A stretch of DNA of 64,000 nucleotides, taken from NCBI GenBank assembly GCA_029339505.1, contig JAQISU010000115.1:13699501-13763500 (forward strand), given 5' to 3'. Below the pieces are notes generated by a model, which saw nothing but the letters and a program-made list of their open reading frames with translations, was not told the origin of the DNA and searched no databases. Shown here one piece after another: positions 12,561 through 23,770 of the stretch (its first letter is position 1; each line of letters begins with the position of its first letter). The translations under genes and the position numbers were made by a program. Source of the DNA: Unio delphinus (Eukaryota; Mollusca; Bivalvia; Unionida; Unionidae).

Positions 12561-13679
12561 GCATGTCTATCAAGCAATGAACGAGGCAGTTATCAAGTTG
12601 TTCCGCTGTTGGTTGTAAGAAAGGTGTTAGGTTTTTCTTGGATGTCATGCATGAATTTGGTTTTATTTATCATACGGAGGTTTCTCTTAGTAGCAAATAG
12701 AGGTGGAGGGTTAGGGACTGATACATCGAGATGGCATACAATGCAGAGGTGATCCGATGCAAGTTCGTGGGATACAAGGGTGGATTGCAGAACATTATAA
12801 TCAGGTATTTAAAGAAACCAGTCTAAAATGTAACCAAGTTTATGGGTAGGGTGGTTAACTGACTGTTTAAGATTGAAAACATGAATGGAATCTAGGAGTT
12901 TTGACATGTAAGATTGAAAACATGAATGGAATCTAGGAGTTTTGACATGTATGGTTCACCAGGACAGTCAAAGTGAAAGTTGAAATCTCTAAGTTGAAAT
13001 CTCTAAGAATAATTAGGTTGCCACCTATCGAATTTCCATACTCTAAAAGATTTGGAAACTGCTCCAAAAAGATACATTCAGTCAGTTTGTTTTTTTCCAC
13101 TAGGAGGAGGACGGTAGATACAGAAAAAAAGTACTGACCTTTGTTCCAGTGTGAGCGTTGTTTGGACTAGTTCCAACGATGTGTGGCAGAAAATGAAGGT
13201 TGTGTTGTACTGAAGGCATTTGATCATGGAATTCTTTATAATTACATTAATTCCACCTCCGCGAGAGTTGCGGGGGAATGACTTGATGCAGTAATCGCTG
13301 GGTGTTAAATCCGCACACTTAGATTCATCACCTGCGGAATGTAACTAAGTTTCTGTCAGGAAGAAGACGTCAATATTCTGGTCGTTGATAAATTTAACAA
13401 TTTCTGTGCGCTTTACCGGTAATCCTACTGATTGAGCGTTGAATAATGCAATACGTAGTGGTATCTCTGTGACAGTTGACACAACGGTTGACGATTTAAG
13501 AGGAATTTGAACCAGGTTATTAAAATTAACGGCAAAATTTTTAAGTTGTTTATCGGTTACGGGCGAAAGGGAGATAACTGGAATTCTTCTTCCTGTTCTA
13601 CGCCGGCCAGCTTTGAAAGAACGTTTCTTTTTTCGCTTCCGTTTACATTTAAGAAATGATGAATGTATTCCCAGTTCGT

Positions 13680-13681
<2 letters not shown>
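12561..13681 (-). pseudogene. LINE APE-type endonuclease region, inactivated
   Basis: The N-terminal part is basic (a KRKRKKKR run) and then reads IALFNAQSVG...KFINDQNIDVFFLTET, the opening strand and the N and E catalytic blocks of the exonuclease-endonuclease-phosphatase fold. A stop at about 13,345 follows directly. The same frame continues with a CADL block and RNSRGGGINVII, typical of LINE endonucleases. Further stops follow, and a FLEQFPNLLEY...GNLIIL block carries a decayed GDFN-like site. A 41-bp tandem duplication near 12.87-12.95 kb shifts the frame. This domain nicks the target DNA to prime reverse transcription in active relatives. Confidence 0.85.
12868..12949 (-). repeat. 41-bp perfect tandem duplication inside the LINE
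   Basis: AAGATTGAAAACATGAATGG and the bases following it are repeated exactly at a 41-bp offset. Since 41 is not a multiple of three, this is a frameshifting lesion that arose in this copy or its master. Confidence 0.9.
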
Positions 13682-13711
<30 letters not shown>

Positions 13712-13737
13712 TGTATGTATGTATGTATGTATGTATC
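13682..13737. repeat. (ATGT)n tetranucleotide array at the LINE 5' junction
   Basis: About 14 units abutting the 5' end of the LINE coding frame. The apparent N-terminal YIHT repeat of the LINE frame is this array translated. Confidence 0.9.
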
Positions 13738-13888
13738 CAAAACTTCGGAAATTTTATATTTCTTTTGAAATTATAATACTAATATCAACACCGTGCAATA
13801 GACGACGATAGTATTTCTCTCACGTTGTATAAAGGTAACTGCTACAGCATAACACAATGGACATGAGCCATTCAAGGGAATTAAGCAT

Positions 13889-13891
<3 letters not shown>

Positions 13892-13950
<59 letters not shown>
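13892..13950. repeat. (TA)n microsatellite
   Basis: About 30 TA units. Confidence 0.95.
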
Positions 13951-13954
<4 letters not shown>

Positions 13955-13964
13955 TATATGTATG

Positions 13965-14014
<50 letters not shown>
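13965..14014. repeat. (GATA)n microsatellite
   Basis: About 12 GATA units, ending directly at the hairpin element that follows. Confidence 0.9.
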
Positions 14015-14016
14015 TA

Positions 14017-14099
14017 TCCCTCCCGGTTATTATGTCACACTTAGTATGTTATATATTATTGAATAGCATACTAAGTGTAACATGATAACCGGGAGGGAG
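14017..14099. mobile_element. 83-bp hairpin mini-element with CCCTCCCGG ends
   Basis: TCCCTCCCGGTTATTATG at the left faces CATGATAACCGGGAGGGA at the right. The arms remain complementary for about 36 bases, with three or four mismatches, around a spacer of roughly 10 bases. There is no coding content. It could be a very short MITE or the collapsed ends of a DNA transposon. Its left edge lies against the (GATA)n tract, so a target duplication cannot be judged. Confidence 0.6.
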
Positions 14100-16412
14100 T
14101 TTTAAAAATTCACAACAGAACACTTTTGACGATGATATAAATACAATGTTAAACAATGAATGACTTGAATGAGGAAATAAATTATGAATACGTACGTATG
14201 TTTTTATTCCAATTATTGGATTATTAACATCATAACGCCCAGCTGTAATAAAGAAAAAACAAACACTTCCTTCTAAAAAAGACAAACACAAGACATGAAT
14301 GATTCACAGTGACTGAATGATGGAAAGATGTATATAGTTTACTTAGCTAGCAAACAATGGAGATTGTGACACATGAAGTAAAATGAATTCACTCATGGTA
14401 AAATTGAAAATGAAAACGACAGATATAAAATTTATATTTACAGTCACGAAAGATACAATGGGTTTTACGAACCCCAAAAATTAGCTCACGCTACAATATT
14501 ACATGCAAGGAAGGCGGTACATCGCAAATGACAATTCGTTTTCATTGTGATGCAAAGTGCTCGACTAAGTTCAGCTTTCTTTGAGTGGTGCTTTGTGTGC
14601 AGTAATGTTGCTTTAGATGGATGAATCTACGGTAGTGTATTCGTTTCCGATTAGAGCATAATTCAGTAAATTTGCTTAATTTAGGTTATTTAATATAATT
14701 AAGTCTTACGTAGAATAAGAAAAGAAAATATAAGAAAAATTGCTACTGTTATTGTACGAGGAAATATTAACTCGTTCACATTTTCCCCTACGAATATAGT
14801 AACACTGAAATACCTAAAACCTGTCCAAACAATGGATTGCGTTAGTCTGACAGATTTTTACTGGTTATGTAACTCGATCACACTATGCAAGTTTTATGGA
14901 ACTCCATGACATTGTGCCAGTATTAGCCATGATTGACAATTATGAACCTCTGTCTACAACAATAACAAAATACTATGACACCATTACTTATATTTGCACA
15001 GTCTTGTCATGATATTATATTTTAGTCCGGTCTAAAATTACCAGTTGCCTATGTTCAATTGCAATAAAACACACAATCGTTTCATTATACTTGTTATTTT
15101 ATTGTAATTAGCTGGTGTAACTGGGCTGTAGACTTGGAAGCAATTGGATGCTTGGAAATAATGGCAATATTTGTAGTGTAGCTAGCCAGCAATACATTAG
15201 TCTAGATGAAATACGACATGAGGTTGAACGTCTGGAGCAATATAAACGAAACATTGTGTCCCTCCTTACAACACACTTCCCGATAAGAGCTCATTTTAAA
15301 ACATTCAAACACGAGAATACATATTTACTTTGCATCATGTGTTACCTATGCATATTCATGACCATAATGTATCCAAGTGTGGCGGTGGTACATTTCCTAT
15401 ATGTCGCTGTCTTTAACTAATAACAAGTTAATGCCACAGTAGCGTAGCAAGAAATTCTGCCACTTGCAAAAGAACCATCTTGGGACGTCAATCCAATTAT
15501 CATGTGTATAATGGAAATGTACCATCCCCACCTAAAACGATTACAATGAAACCAGTCTTTGTAATTACTAATGCATTTAGTAATTTCAGCTTTTGCATTA
15601 AGTAACCAGCCAATGTTAGGAGCATAAAATTGTCCTTGGCACTAAATGAAATTATTCGCGTTAGCTACAATAGATATGTATCCATAACGGATCTACTGCG
15701 CTTGAATACAAATCATCTGAAGACGTTTTGTGTTCTAATTGCTACACAATAGTGAAGAAGCTGTCTATAATTGTGCATGCAAACTGTGTATGATCTACTG
15801 ATAATTAATTTCAATGTAACAATGGACACAAAATCACAGAAACTGAAACTATAGTACAAAATGTAGTACAATCTCGTAAAAAGGTCACATAATTTTGTTA
15901 TGAAACTATCATTGGTATACTAATTGTATATTTATTGCAAATATGTACAGTCAAACTAATACTTCGAACTTAAGCAGAAATTTCGAGGTGGATGCTTACT
16001 TTCGTCTTTGCTTGTTTCAGTTATTCGGAACATTACAATGATATATCACAACGAATGTTTCCTTGTGTTAAATTCCATTCCATTTCCATTCGCACTCTGT
16101 TTGCTTTCAGTTTGCATTTCATTTGTATTTTCATGTATCATATTTCTTTCTTCTATAGTCTCAAGAATGCTATCTTACAAACTCTCTCTATCTGGAACTA
16201 ATTGGGCGAATCAGGCATTGATGAGAGCCGGGTTTCCAAACTGGAGACTGTGCTTATGTAATTGGAAACAACATAAGCGTTTGTTTATGGCCTAAATGGA
16301 ACGCATATACGCCAGCATTGGATTTATGATAACAAAAATAACTGGAACTGTCATGCATATTTTTAACAATGTTGTTGCAGCGTATTTGTCAGTAAATATT
16401 ATTGTTGTGTTT
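14100..16412. other. Unassigned stretch
   Basis: No gene recognised. A 90-codon plus-strand frame at 15,148-15,420 contains a charged helix-like segment (SLDEIRHEVERLEQYKRNIV) followed by hydrophobic sequence. It could be a stray exon but has no supporting neighbour, so I do not call it as a gene. Confidence 0.35.
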
Positions 16413-16419
16413 TTTATAT

Positions 16420-17105
16420 CGCACTCCAAATACGGACTGTACAGGAATAATCAAGGAAATATTTTTGTTTTAGTTGCTGTTATAATGTTTAACTGCCATT
16501 TTTTAGCACAATATATGTTTTACATGGCGGCCAGTACAGAGGGTGGAGGATAAGGCCTGGAAAACACCAGGAAAGAACCATCGATCCACGAGAAGATAGT
16601 GGCATGCTTTCTCAGTAATGGTGAACGCTTTAGACCACTTGGCCATCACGGCCCCCGGAAATCTCGTTTTGTATGTATGGCACTTCAGATATTACCATAC
16701 AGGAACAAATACCGGAAACCTTGTCTTGCATTTATCGTACTTCAAATAAAGACTGCTTATAAATAATCGCAGAAATCTTGTCTTGTATTGATGGCACTTC
16801 AAATAAGGACAGTACAGGAATAATCAAGGAAATCTAGTCTTGTATTATAGTACTTCAAAACAAGACTACATGAACAATCAAGGGAATCTAGTCTTGTAGT
16901 ATAGTACTTCAAAACAATACTACATTAATACCTCAAAGGAATAGTGTCTTTTATGTGTGGTACTTTAAACAAGGACTGCAAATGACTGATCACGGAATGT
17001 TTTCTTGTATGTATAGTACATCAGATAATGACAGCTTATACATAATCTCGTAGTATTGTATGTATGTCCCTTAAAATAAGGACTGTACAATAACAATCAC
17101 TGGTG
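16420..17105. repeat. Diverged tandem array, about 54-60-bp unit, about 10 copies
   Basis: Each unit has AATC(T)(A)GTCTTGTAT, then AGTACTTCAAA, then (A)CAAGACTG and a variant of CAGGAATAATCAAGG. Within a unit GTCTTGT and ACAAGAC are complementary, so each monomer can form a small hairpin. Copies are clearest between 16,660 and 16,960 and decay outward. The 85-codon frame at 16,296-16,553 partly translates this array. Confidence 0.75.
16556..16656 (-). mobile_element. tRNA(Leu/Ser)-like SINE head relic
   Basis: Read on the minus strand, GGCCGTGATGGCCAAGTGG is followed by TCTAAAGCG. This contains a perfect polymerase III A box (TGGCCAAGTGG) in the class II tRNA style. A weak B-box-like GGTTCTTTCC lies about 60 bases downstream. 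The rest of the cloverleaf is broken, so this is a SINE or tRNA pseudogene remnant rather than a tRNA gene. Confidence 0.4.
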
Positions 17106-18581
17106 ATACTGTCATCGCTTCAATGATAATTAGTTTGTCTACATCGACAATGGTAATACTGGATGAGAAATTTAAAGAATATGGGTATAGATTATAGTGT
17201 AAAATGGTGTTCGACAGTGGAAGTTGGCGGCAGTTAGAATATATCAAAAAGTGACAGTCGGTCGTTTAATATAAATCGCTATGCATTATTTAGTTGCATT
17301 GCTTTCTGTGACATTTAGTTTTCTTTGCCTACATTTTTCTTTTGGAGTTTTGTAAATTCAGTCTCATTTATATAGGCGACACAATCACTTACGCGTTCCT
17401 TTGACCGGTAAAATTACCGATATCAGTCTTTCGAATTCCATCCATCATACTTCCAAATTTAGTTTTCAAGTTTGATGGCTTCCACTAATACGGGGGTGGG
17501 CGTGGGAAGTGGTGCTGTATTTTCGATGGTTATTCAATAAATAGCCAGTGAGTTAGCAACTGCGTCATGGTGGTGGATGTCATGGTTATATCAGTTATGA
17601 AAAAAAAAGCATGTACAAGAGGCTATGTTCATACATATATGGTAGAAAACTTCTTTCACAGCAGTGATTATGCATGAATTAACAGTTGAGAATATGGCCT
17701 ATTTCCTAGATACTACTTGAGTCCTATTATAAAGAACCAAAATGCAAGTTTCTCAATACAGTTCACAGAAAACACGCTATTGTTTTGGTTAATAAAAATA
17801 GTTGAAAGTATAAAACACTTGAACATTACTTGTAAACAAGAGTTATAAACAAAAGCAGCAGATAATAATTGTTCGCAGCAAAATAATTTGTCCATGTCGA
17901 CTTAAAAAACATGTTATTATTGCAAAAGAAAGCTTTTGTTTTGTATAAGTAAGATTTAATAACTATGAACATTTACATCGTCATATCATGATGTTATTGT
18001 CATAATTGTCACCGTCATCATTATGATCTTTCTTATACATCAATATATCATTTCTACCACTATTATCATCTTCGCTATTTCTTATTATACTTTATTCTAC
18101 AACTTTTTTTTCATTACCATTAACATCTAATATTTTCATCAGTTTCCTCATAATTATGATCATTATTTCGTAATAACTATTAGTTATTATCTTCAGTGCA
18201 TTTCCATTTTCGTATTCAGGATTGCTATCATCATTCGTTCATATTTATGTTTTAATTATTATCATTATTGTATTATTATTGTCATCCTTTACTAATTATT
18301 AATTCGTATAATCAACACAACATCATAAACATTCCATGATCACCATGAATTTCTTTATAGATCACATTGATGCAGTATCGTGTAAATAAGTTAAGGACCT
18401 TTTGAATTCTAATCAGAAGGGACATGTTAATGAATGCATATGCAGGTAACTTTTACATGTATCCAAATGTAGATTATCAAATTTGAATCTTCCTCCTTTG
18501 ACGCTGGATCATACTGTACATAACAATTACATCAAACTTGCTTTGATTTTGTTTTACGCGTTTACACCTTGAACAAATAAA
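17106..18581. other. Unassigned stretch, partly imperfect ATC/ATT-rich
   Basis: From about 17,985 to 18,310 the sequence is a loose mixture of ATCATT and TATTAT words, probably an old decayed trinucleotide array. No gene seen. Confidence 0.4.
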
Positions 18582-18887
18582 CCGATCCTGTAGCATAGTG
18601 GTTAGAGCTTCCGACGCGAAGCGGGAGCTCGTGGGTTCGATCTCTGGCCGAGTCATCTCAAAGACTTACACAATATGGTACTAACAGCTGCCTTGTTTGG
18701 CGCTTAGTATTAAGAGGTTAGTGTTAGGACTGGTCGGCCTGGTGTCAGGATAATGTTACTGGGTGGGACATCATACTACATGTCTGCGGCATGAAGCCAT
18801 CGTGCTGGACATCACTATAAACTGCCTAATTGCAGACATCATAGCGATATGGCTGAAAACGTGATAAGGCAATGTTTAAAATCTTAA

Positions 18888-18890
<3 letters not shown>
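18582..18890 (+). mobile_element. tRNA-derived SINE with (AC)n tail
   Basis: The head has a perfect polymerase III A box (TAGCATAGTGG) and a B box (GGTTCGATCTC) about 40 bases later, in tRNA-like spacing. Beyond it a body of about 230 bases includes TTAGTGTTAGGACTGGTC, GGTGTCAGGATAATG and CTGGGTGGGAC blocks. It ends in (AC)n. Length, promoter layout and simple-repeat tail are standard for tRNA-type SINEs. I recognise the body as a type common in lophotrochozoan genomes, from memory and without a database check. Confidence 0.8.

Positions 18891-18924
<34 letters not shown>
18889..18924. repeat. (AC)n microsatellite, SINE tail
   Basis: About 18 units directly at the SINE 3' end. Confidence 0.95.
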
Positions 18925-18925
<1 letters not shown>

Positions 18926-19902
18926 TATACGAAAACCGTCTTCAGTGGACACTATTTGTCATTATTTGAGATGCATGCAGAAACAATGTGAAAACAAACA
19001 AAGACTAAAACCAAATTAAAATGAATGCCATCTTGATAATAGGGTCAATCGCTACTCTAAATGGAAATAGACTATTCTAATGGAAACATAAATCAAAAAC
19101 GTATTTGCTCCAAGAACTATCACGAACCTGTCGCCACATTGGACGCAAGCACCTTTCCATAGCAGGTAAAACCATTAAACAATTACAGACACAGACACGC
19201 AACCACACATATCTACATTCATAAGACTTCTACTGAATAATGTTTTGATATTGAAGTTATAAAACGTGTCGAACAAGGTCCAGCATTTTTGATCCAAGGC
19301 TGGAAGTGTCTCAACGACTTTCATAAATATAACTTATTTCTGAACAGGCAACGTACCTACCACTCCGTGTATTTAATTTTAAGTGCCTCATAAATGCTTA
19401 CATGCCCCATAAATAGTAGATGTTAATAACTTAAGAAAAAACGGAAAAACGAACCGCGATGAAACGCATATCTTTTAATGGTTTTTCTAAAAACGATTGA
19501 CATAACTTTGGTATGAACAAGGTTTATCATATTACATGTAGGGTTAATTGTGAAGAGTGAGTTCAATGAACTATTATATAGATACACTTCCAGACCAAAT
19601 TATGTGGTTATATTAAATTACAATATTACTCACTTGTTCCAATGCAAATTGTATCTAGTGTCTGATGGAAATGAGAAAAAAGTCATTAATACAGTCATGC
19701 TATCTAAGAGAGGGAACATTTACTCATTGGGATGAACCAAACCAAAATAAAACCTATCATTTAAAATGGTCTTCTTCTGCGATCTGAGAAATAAAAACTA
19801 AAAAATTGGGGAAAATATATTTATATTTGACATTAATTAAACCAGATTTTAAATGACAAACAGTATGAACGATTTTTATTTGTATATTGAATCAGAAGAC
19901 AT

Positions 19903-19903
<1 letters not shown>
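18925..19903. other. Unassigned stretch
   Basis: No gene or element recognised. Confidence 0.4.
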
Positions 19904-19978
<75 letters not shown>

Positions 19979-19980
19979 CG
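19904..19980. repeat. (CT)n-(CG)n compound microsatellite
   Basis: About 29 CT units change abruptly into about nine CG units. The CG run is remarkable in this CpG-poor, AT-rich setting and is a classic Z-DNA-prone sequence. Confidence 0.95.
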
Positions 19981-21989
19981 CACTCGTATTTTGCTAGCAT
20001 TAGGGGACAGATTTGTCAGAGATATGAAACTGAACTTTTGAAATTTAAAATTCTATAATTAGATGCTTGCTATTTCTTAGCGGGAAAACAGTGTGGTGGA
20101 CTACAACATATTACGCTTCTCTGCCTTCACATTATACCACATTACTTTCTTGTATGACGTTATAGTAGTATATTTTCACTCCTTTTAAACAAATCTTATA
20201 GTAAACAAAACAAAATAGCCATGCGATTTAGATGGCGTTTGTAGTGCGTGCATGAAGTATTCGATGGTAAGGAACAATTTATATGTGTTGATAAGGAAAC
20301 GTACCAAAGAATGAAGTTGGGTTGATATACAGTTTTTGTCACGCACCTTCACAAAACAGTTCTCTCTCATGTGTATCCTACGTATTACAATTTAATCAAA
20401 ATCTAACGCAAATGTGTGGGCAATCTATGATGATGATAAACTACATGACAACATGACAACATGAGCATAATGAAATACGGCACTTGCATGAGGATAAGTG
20501 TTACACCTTAGTATATTTTATACAAAGGAAAATATCTCTTCTAATTGCAAACCGAGCAAGACTAAAAGAAAGAAAGCTTCAACATACAATAAAGACGCAC
20601 ACAACTATAGCAGCAACCGTGTTATACATAACAGTATAAGATGCATGAGGAACCTTGGAGATCTTCACGTTATGACACTGGGTCAAATTGCTAGGCTACG
20701 GGTTGGACGCAAGATTTAGCGTCAGTCGCATGTGTCAATTTGTTTGTTTCTGCACAGTAATTGTTTCCATCGTATTGCCTAGAGGATTGGCCGCTGAAGG
20801 TATGAACTGACCATGATTTCAACATCATCTGCATAAATAAACTTTTATTCGTATGCGTAGGAAAGTTAAAATATGTCTAACGCGTGAGAATCTCAACATT
20901 TTATTTCTGATGACAGAGGGCACCCGGTATTGAGTGAGTCCACGGCAATGTAAGCTGTATTATTACTTTTTCCTCATGGCATATGCACTGGTGTGGAATA
21001 AAAGATGTACACTAGACACTATTTGGCTCGGATAATAGTGACTTGTTTTAAACGCTTTAATGCCTAGTAGTTAGTTTCAATGCTATACGGTGGGGACATC
21101 ATTAGTTTAAAGATCTATAGGGCTAAGTTAATATCGTTTGCATGCAGAACATTGTTCTGTCAAACCTAGCAAGCGTTATACAGTTACAGTCAATAGTTTC
21201 TATATTAGAACCAAATGGGTATATTTTCCTCTAACTTGATGGTAGAAAAACATCCCGAGGCTGTTGTAATGATATTTGGATTAGCTATCCCATGGAATAA
21301 TTAAAAGACACATGAGGCTTACAACTTATAAATGATGTACAATTATAGTGAAATCATCCAAATGCATTATATTTCCATTATCATGGGGAGATAAAAGGTC
21401 TAAAAGCGTTGATATAATACACCTCAAAAGCGCTAAACGTTTCCATGGTTTCATGTAGGTTGCAGTGATGCAAGTAGGGATGAACTGACAAGCACAACAT
21501 GTTTCTCTCAAACAACTTACTCATGGTGTGTCAGTGTTTCAATCCAACATTGAGTCTGTAGTCTACAATCTTAAGGTGAATCCAGGCGAACATTTTCAAA
21601 CTTCTAAAATCATTTTGAAAAACAAGTTCTTTTCATTTTGAAATTCTCTTTCAAAACTAGCCATACAATATATTTCTAAGCAAGCCTTGTCACAACAACC
21701 ATGCTCTCTTTTACATGACTCATCATCGAGAAACTTTTGCCGTATTACTTACAGGACGGGAACTACTTTTATAGTACCGTCTGATTTTCACTGCACATCT
21801 TTTTAATTACAACCATTATCAATTCAAACGCATTGAGCGTGGCTTTGATGAAGGTCAGTAGTATCAAACTTAGGGTTCTGCTGTTTTTTGTCAGTTTGTG
21901 ACCCTTCCATCTGTTATCCACTTCTTCCCCACGAGGCTTCAATGAAGGTTAAACATAAATATTGTCCCATAATTAGACAAAACAATAAC
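19981..21989. other. Unassigned stretch
   Basis: No gene recognised. The few open frames of 60-73 codons show no domain. Confidence 0.4.
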
Positions 21990-22256
21990 TTGAGTATGCC
22001 TTAGAACTATTTGACTGTTTTTGTTGTACATGCGTACAAGGTTATCCAGGGTGAATAAGTGTTTTTCCAGGTAAGCGACGGAACTAACATGTATCTCGCC
22101 GGACATTACTTGCGACGAGGGACATTATCAGCATGATATGCACGGGTATTTTACCCTGACTATTACTCACTCTCCTATGAATTTAAGGAAGATCAATTTA
22201 TAACCGACACACTGGTTGTTTTGCATCTTGTCGAGGAGTGTACGCTCTCCATTATA
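21990..22256 (+). mobile_element. LTR fragment of the same family as the 56.3-kb LTR
   Basis: From TATTTGACT through GTACATGCGTACAA, GGTAAGCGACGG, TATCTCGCC, CATGATATGC and TTAAGGAAGATCAATTTATA to GGAGTGTACGCTC, this segment aligns base for base, with substitutions and few gaps, with about 56,330-56,590. Similarity stops near CCATT. There is no adjoining pol or second LTR, so it is a truncated solo LTR. Confidence 0.85.
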
Positions 22257-23290
22257 AGATCTTCTAGTGCAGTACGTTACGAGTGTATCATATCATTGCA
22301 TTTTGCGCCCTTCAACCACATTAAAAGATAAATTTTGTTGTTCTTGAGTAGCTTTACGGTATTAATTTCCATATTCCGCTATGACATCAGTTCCAAACAT
22401 ATTGTATGTATTTGCTTTTTGACTGTTACAATGACACATAAAATCGAAAGCAGCTCGATATGTACTCTACGAATTCACGTCAGATCAATTGTGAGAAAAT
22501 TGTATCGGTTTGAGGTAATCCACGCAAACATCACGAACGTCATTCTACGTGTAGTTGGCGACACACCAAGTTCACAAATATGATACAGACTGCTCGAATC
22601 ATGCGACGGCGAAGCCACCTTGGACCAGTTAGCTAGTACAGATAAGGTCTCTCATACAATTGTTTAAATACGGTTGGACAAAGAAGGGCTGTGACAAAAT
22701 TATTCACCTGTGACAAGAAACAATTTACGTGACAAATGTGGTCCATCAAGTCTATTTGTTGTTTCGTGCACATGATTGTGTCCATGATCAAAAACTAGCC
22801 ATTGTCGATGAAGCTACCAGATATAAAGAAGCGGACCATTTGAAATGAACATTGTTTGAAAATCTTGCAAATGTAATCACCCGTATTTATACAAGAAGAC
22901 TACTCACATGGCTTCAATCGTTACAGGCGTATTCTGGCAAAACAAATGTATCGGATCTGTGACGTCAATATAAGCCAAACACAAAGTTCGATTACATGTC
23001 GTACATGCAAAAGTACACGGTGACCATGCTATTTCTGAAGGATTCAATCGTATTCTTGCCGGACATAATATACACGGTGACCAAGCTTATATTGAATGAA
23101 TTAATCGTTGTTTTACAGAACGCTTGTTCAGTCACTACATACAGCTATTGTTGATGAGGTCAGTACAAAAAAATGGAGTCACACGAGCTATTAGAGTATT
23201 CATAGTATTGACCTGTAAAATGCACTTCTTAAAATAGTATACCCGTCAGTCAGGGACCTAGAAAACATAATTTGCTTTCTGGTTAATATA
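22257..23290. other. Mostly unassigned; weak tandem repeats near the right end
   Basis: Around 23,015-23,110 the words ACACGGTGACCA and TTCAATCG / TTAATCG recur about 55 bases apart, which may be the eroded edge of the next array. No gene seen. Confidence 0.4.
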
Positions 23291-23770
23291 TACAAAACTA
23301 ACAACCTTTCATAGGGCTTTCTATTGGATATCACATTGGCTTCTCGATATTCTATACCAAACTGTCGACCCTTCATGAGGCCTACTGATGGATATCACTG
23401 GGTCATGTTTATTCACATACACAACGACCATGACGATATATACTGCCTTCGTAGTTATTTCACCTTGGTTGATGATATATTTATATTATACTTCTATTTA
23501 TTTTATACCAAACTGACTACCGTTGACAAGGTCTGCTGTTTGATATCACGTTGCCTTCTCTTTATTCTATACAACGGTGACCACGAGTCATAACGCCTGC
23601 ATTTGGATATCACTTTATCTTATGTGTATTCTATACCAAACGGATCACCTTTCATAACGCCTGTTTTTGAATATCACGGGGTTAGATAGATTCACATTCA
23701 CAACGGCCATGACTATATATACCACCTTCATAGTTTTGTCCCGTTTTTGATGATATATTTATATAATACG
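23291..23770. repeat. Tandem array, about 70-bp unit, with a roughly 280-bp higher-order copy
   Basis: Basic units contain TTCTATACCAAAC, then CCTTCATAAGGCC-like sequence, then TTTGATATCAC. A longer block (ATTCACATACACAACGACCA, ATATATACTGCC, then TTGATGATATATTTATAT) at about 23,411-23,495 recurs at about 23,690-23,770, giving a second level of repetition. Confidence 0.75.

Larger units (their letters stand above)
10405..13681 (-). mobile_element. Nearly full coding length CR1/L2-like non-LTR retrotransposon
   Basis: About 3.3 kb on the minus strand, in order: an APE endonuclease, a linker, a reverse transcriptase, a conserved C-terminal tail and a short 3' UTR ending at a GGCGCTATACAAA-type terminus before (TA)n. 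The 5' end stops at an (ATGT)n array and an ORF1 is not seen, so the copy is probably 5'-truncated. Endonuclease start, RT and tail are all in one reading frame. Interruptions are a few stops, one 41-bp duplication and one late frameshift, so this is a fairly young dead copy. Motifs place it in the CR1/L2 group of LINEs; the exact clade would need a tree. Confidence 0.88.

Noticed and set aside
10520..12752. Plus-strand open frames inside the LINE (for example 10,520-10,801 and 12,376-12,752)
   Set aside because: Antisense shadows of the minus-strand endonuclease and reverse transcriptase.
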